The notes under the pieces are model-generated. The model searched no databases, was not told the origin of the DNA, and saw only the letters and a list, made by a program, of their open reading frames with translations. Position numbers and translations under genes: made by a program. Shown piece after piece: positions 52,041 through 54,881 of a stretch of DNA of 54,881 nucleotides. This DNA is from Penium margaritaceum (Eukaryota > Streptophyta > Zygnematophyceae > Desmidiales > Peniaceae). The stretch spans positions 94,117 to 148,997 of the forward strand of contig SZWC01004987.1 of the NCBI GenBank assembly GCA_023375785.1. Direction: 5' to 3'. Positions within the stretch are counted from its first letter, which is position 1; the number at the start of each line of letters is the position of its first letter.

Positions 52041-53179
52041 GACTTGATAGTGGCCGATGCCATGGAATGATGTTCAGCCCATCTGGTAATGCAACAGTGT
52101 CATATTGGCATTATACCGACCACCACTCCGATGTTGTTCCACAGAGCACCGTGGGTGCATAATCTTGCCTCGTGGCATTTTCTCCCATGGGAACATCCAA
52201 TGCTATGAAGTACTGGCTCATTGTGAAGAGCATAAAACCGAGCAAACGTCAACAAACTTTTATGTTAAATGTGAACCGAATGGCGACCCAAGTGTCGGTT
52301 ACATACCAAGCCCTTGTAATCAACCACCTACCTTCAACCCCTTGATCTTTAGCCCAACCTTTGAGATGTTATACAGCCCTATCCTAGCAGCGAGACCAAT
52401 TCTAGTTACCAAGGTTTTTGCCGTGCGACTCCACCGACGGCGTTTGTACGGATATACACTGCAGAATTCTTGTTGGATCGAACAGGTGTATGCAAGATGA
52501 TGCTGTGAGTACAAAGATACTTGAGTGAAAATTGAATCCTTTGACCTGATAGAATTGATAAAAGGCAATGTACCAAGTTGTGCATATCTTTGGCATGTTT
52601 AAAACAACCTCTTGGCTTATTCATGTTCCAGCCCCAAAGAGCCAACCAAGAGCACCTTGGCATTCCATAGCCTTCTAGCAAGGCACATTGCCGCAAACAA
52701 GAGATGCATCACGTAGTATGTACCAAGATCTTTCCAATGCATGAAACAAAGTCTCAGTCTACAAAGAAATAACTTAGTTATGGATGTTTCCATGTACCAC
52801 ACACGACTACCACTTTAATCACCGCCACCGGGGATCACAGCCCCCCAAAGTACCTTGCTTCCGTTGTGCCTCCAGATTCTATCTCAAAGTGCCCATAGCC
52901 CCTAATAAACCTTGCCTCACTATGTAAGCGTCCATCTAGGGGCGCTTTGGTTTGAGTGGAATGTGGCTTTATTGTGCTCGGGATCAAACCGGCATGTCTC
53001 CTGCTTTCCTAAGATGTGCCTCACACCTTCGCACGACCATGTATTCTTGTTACCACGTTGAATGATCCAGTTCTAGGATCAAGTTCGCACAAATTTTCAC
53101 ATGGAATACAATGAGCACACCACAACGAGCACATGAAGTCATCGTGATGATCTAATTACTTCCTCGACCGACGGTTCCT
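52041..53179. other. Unassigned; no domain seen
   Basis: I find no motif, PBS or repeat copy on either strand. It may hold the leader or LTR of Gypsy-G (to its left, transcribed leftward) or the lost 3' part of Copia-H. Confidence 0.45.
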
Positions 53180-54640
53180 GTAACAAGAAACCACAAAGGT
53201 ACGAACGTGGTTAGTGGCAAGCGCAAGGCTGTCGGAGAGGTTCTATAGGTGAGTAGGTCAAAGAGGAGGGCATTTCAAGAATCGATGATGTAGTGGCAAG
53301 CATAGACCCAAAGCCGCCAGGCTTCGACTGCGAGGAGATGTCAAGAAACCCACACATGCAATCCATCTTTGTGAGACCTTGGACCCTTGCTGATCCTTGA
53401 AACACCAAGTGCAAGCCAAAGAGCCCCACATATCAACGAGATAGAGGTCGACGCGATGGCCAAACTATGTCGTTTACGGTGTGACATGGCCTCTCAGTGG
53501 ACCGTGCGGAAGGCAGTTCCATGCCCATGTTGTGTAGGAGAAGCCCTCAAAGGCAAAGGACCCTGGGAGATTGCAGTTACACTTCATGGCGCGAATTGCA
53601 TCCTCCATGGCTTAGTTCCAATGCTCTAACACACCATTATGTTGGGCTGCACCAGGGGCACATAACTGGTGAAAAACACCATGTTCAAGAAATAAGTCAT
53701 ATATTTTAGCAAGGAAAATCTCTCCCATGATACGATCAGATCATGTGGAGTGGTTGGTGAGAGTGGCGCTCAACTATAGCTAGTCAAAGACAGACCACGA
53801 GGGTGATAATGCTCTTGTGGCGTAGGCTATAGACCCATTGCATGTTAGTGAATTAGTCTGTCAAGGTTAGGATATGTCAAATCGGATCTATCAGAGACTC
53901 GACTAGGAAAGGGCCAAGAAGGTTCGAGAAGACTAAGTTCAACGGACGCAATGCCTATGATGTAAAGCTCGGATAAGCATGGTGATGCATCTTATCATAT
54001 CTTACCCTAGGCACAGAAGAGACAGCTGGTCTTAGGTGGTTTCTTGAAGGAAGCCAAGTCAAGACCGAGGGCTGGCTATGTTGGGATAAGATTGGACAAA
54101 CTGTGTGTGCTCACGTGGCAAAGGTAATGATGCAGCAGACATTTGTGCTAAAGGGAGAGGACACCAACGATGAACGCGCACGCTATAGGGGAAGGATAGG
54201 GAAAAGACGGAGGGGAACACAACAAGCAACACAATACAACTCATTGATGTCAAAGGCACAGAGGTCGATTGCATGGGTGTCACAAGAAAATACTCTGGTA
54301 CAATTAGTGTAATGCCCAAAAGAAAGACTCATCATGGTACAGACACAAAGAGAGAGGAAGCTGAGGTTGAGAGAAAGGACGCAACGCACACTAGAAATGT
54401 ACCAGGGGCTAGACGGGCCATCCAATCGCGAACCACACCTTAGATAGGGAGTGACTGACGAGACCCCGTGCAAACTGATCGAATCGGCTCGTCGGGATAG
54501 AGGAGGAAAAATTCGGTGGGGCAACACGTCATGTGGTGGGTGGAACTGGAATCAATGATCTAGGTGTCTCTCACTTCAATTCTTGTCGTCGACACCAAGC
54601 CACGAGCCATTGAGCACTCAATCTGTGTTGGATGCTTAAT
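53180..54640 (-). pseudogene. Copia-H: protease-integrase remnant related to Copia-C
   Basis: From 54640 leftward: IECSMARGLV, the protease motif T-TAG-IIDSSSTHHMTCCPTEF (about 54510-54575, catalytic Asp kept, following Gly changed to Ser) and VCTGSRQSLP. Degraded GAG-pre-integrase and integrase sequence then extends to LDISSQSKPGGFGSML...SLTYSPIEPL near 53230-53330. Position by position it parallels Copia-C (28.0-28.8 and 21.2-21.85 kb), so it belongs to the same family. Neither RT nor an LTR is visible. Many frameshifts and stops are present. Confidence 0.75.
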
Positions 54641-54881
54641 ATATGATTGTGAACAAGGACTAAAAGCACTAGTCCATGACTTTTCAAGACAAGCCTCATT
54701 CTCCTCACACCACGATAGAGCTCCCACTCGTTAATGGTATCTTGTCTCCTTTTGCACAAACTGTTTTCTCTCATCTTGATTTTGAACTTATGTCCATTTA
54801 GTCCAACCCTTTAACATCGAATTTCCAATAATGTTTAGGGGCTTGGTCGGTTGAACGACTCTCCTGGATTTGTGCTGAGGT

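Overview
The window looks like an intergenic, heterochromatin-like block from a large green-lineage nuclear genome. It consists almost entirely of nested, decayed transposable elements, and I recognise no host gene, rRNA, tRNA or CRISPR array. The lineage call rests on primer-binding sites: most LTR elements carry TGGTATCAGAGC or a near match, the complement of the 3' end of the plant initiator-Met tRNA, and one carries a match to that tRNA's anticodon arm. A streptophyte alga or early land plant with a TE-rich genome (for example a Chara-like alga) would fit; that is inference only.

Layout, left to right. (1) 1-3.6 kb: 5' half of a minus-strand Ty1/copia element (Copia-1: LTR, PBS, gag, protease, integrase). 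(2) 4.49-5.90 kb: a gene-free cluster of hairpins, direct repeats and inverted copies. (3) 6.40-6.72 kb: an LTR fragment of the Gypsy-F family, joined through a perfect 28-bp palindrome to (4) 6.75-18.12 kb: Gypsy-A, a plus-strand chromovirus with both LTRs. Its gag is split by a 2.84-kb pogo/Tc1-mariner-like DNA transposon with TIRs and a TA duplication. (5) 18.22-32.16 kb: Copia-C (minus), whose integrase is split by a complete Copia-B (21.86-28.01 kb, minus) with exact 5-bp target duplications. (6) 32.2-44.7 kb: Copia-D (plus), split by a complete chromovirus Gypsy-E (35.32-41.32 kb). (7) 45.0-50.3 kb: Gypsy-F (plus), heavily decayed, with only a 3' LTR. (8) 50.40-50.74 kb: a 340-bp TRIM element. 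(9) 50.9-52.0 kb: a minus-strand gypsy gag/protease remnant. (10) 53.2-54.6 kb: a minus-strand copia protease/integrase remnant related to Copia-C.

None of the autonomous elements looks intact. Premature stops are mostly TAG or TAA where the family usually has glutamine, and TGA where it has arginine. This is the pattern expected from deamination of methylated cytosine in silenced repeats. Several catalytic residues are also lost: Copia-C protease and reverse transcriptase, Gypsy-A and Gypsy-E integrase, Gypsy-E protease, and Gypsy-F reverse transcriptase.

Assembly caveats: there is a 504-base N gap in Copia-B (25214-25717). Four isolated single N bases (864, 24129, 27143, 43447) each sit at a break in an otherwise continuous coding frame. 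One of them separates two 212-bp near-identical copies, so some apparent structure is probably scaffolding artefact.
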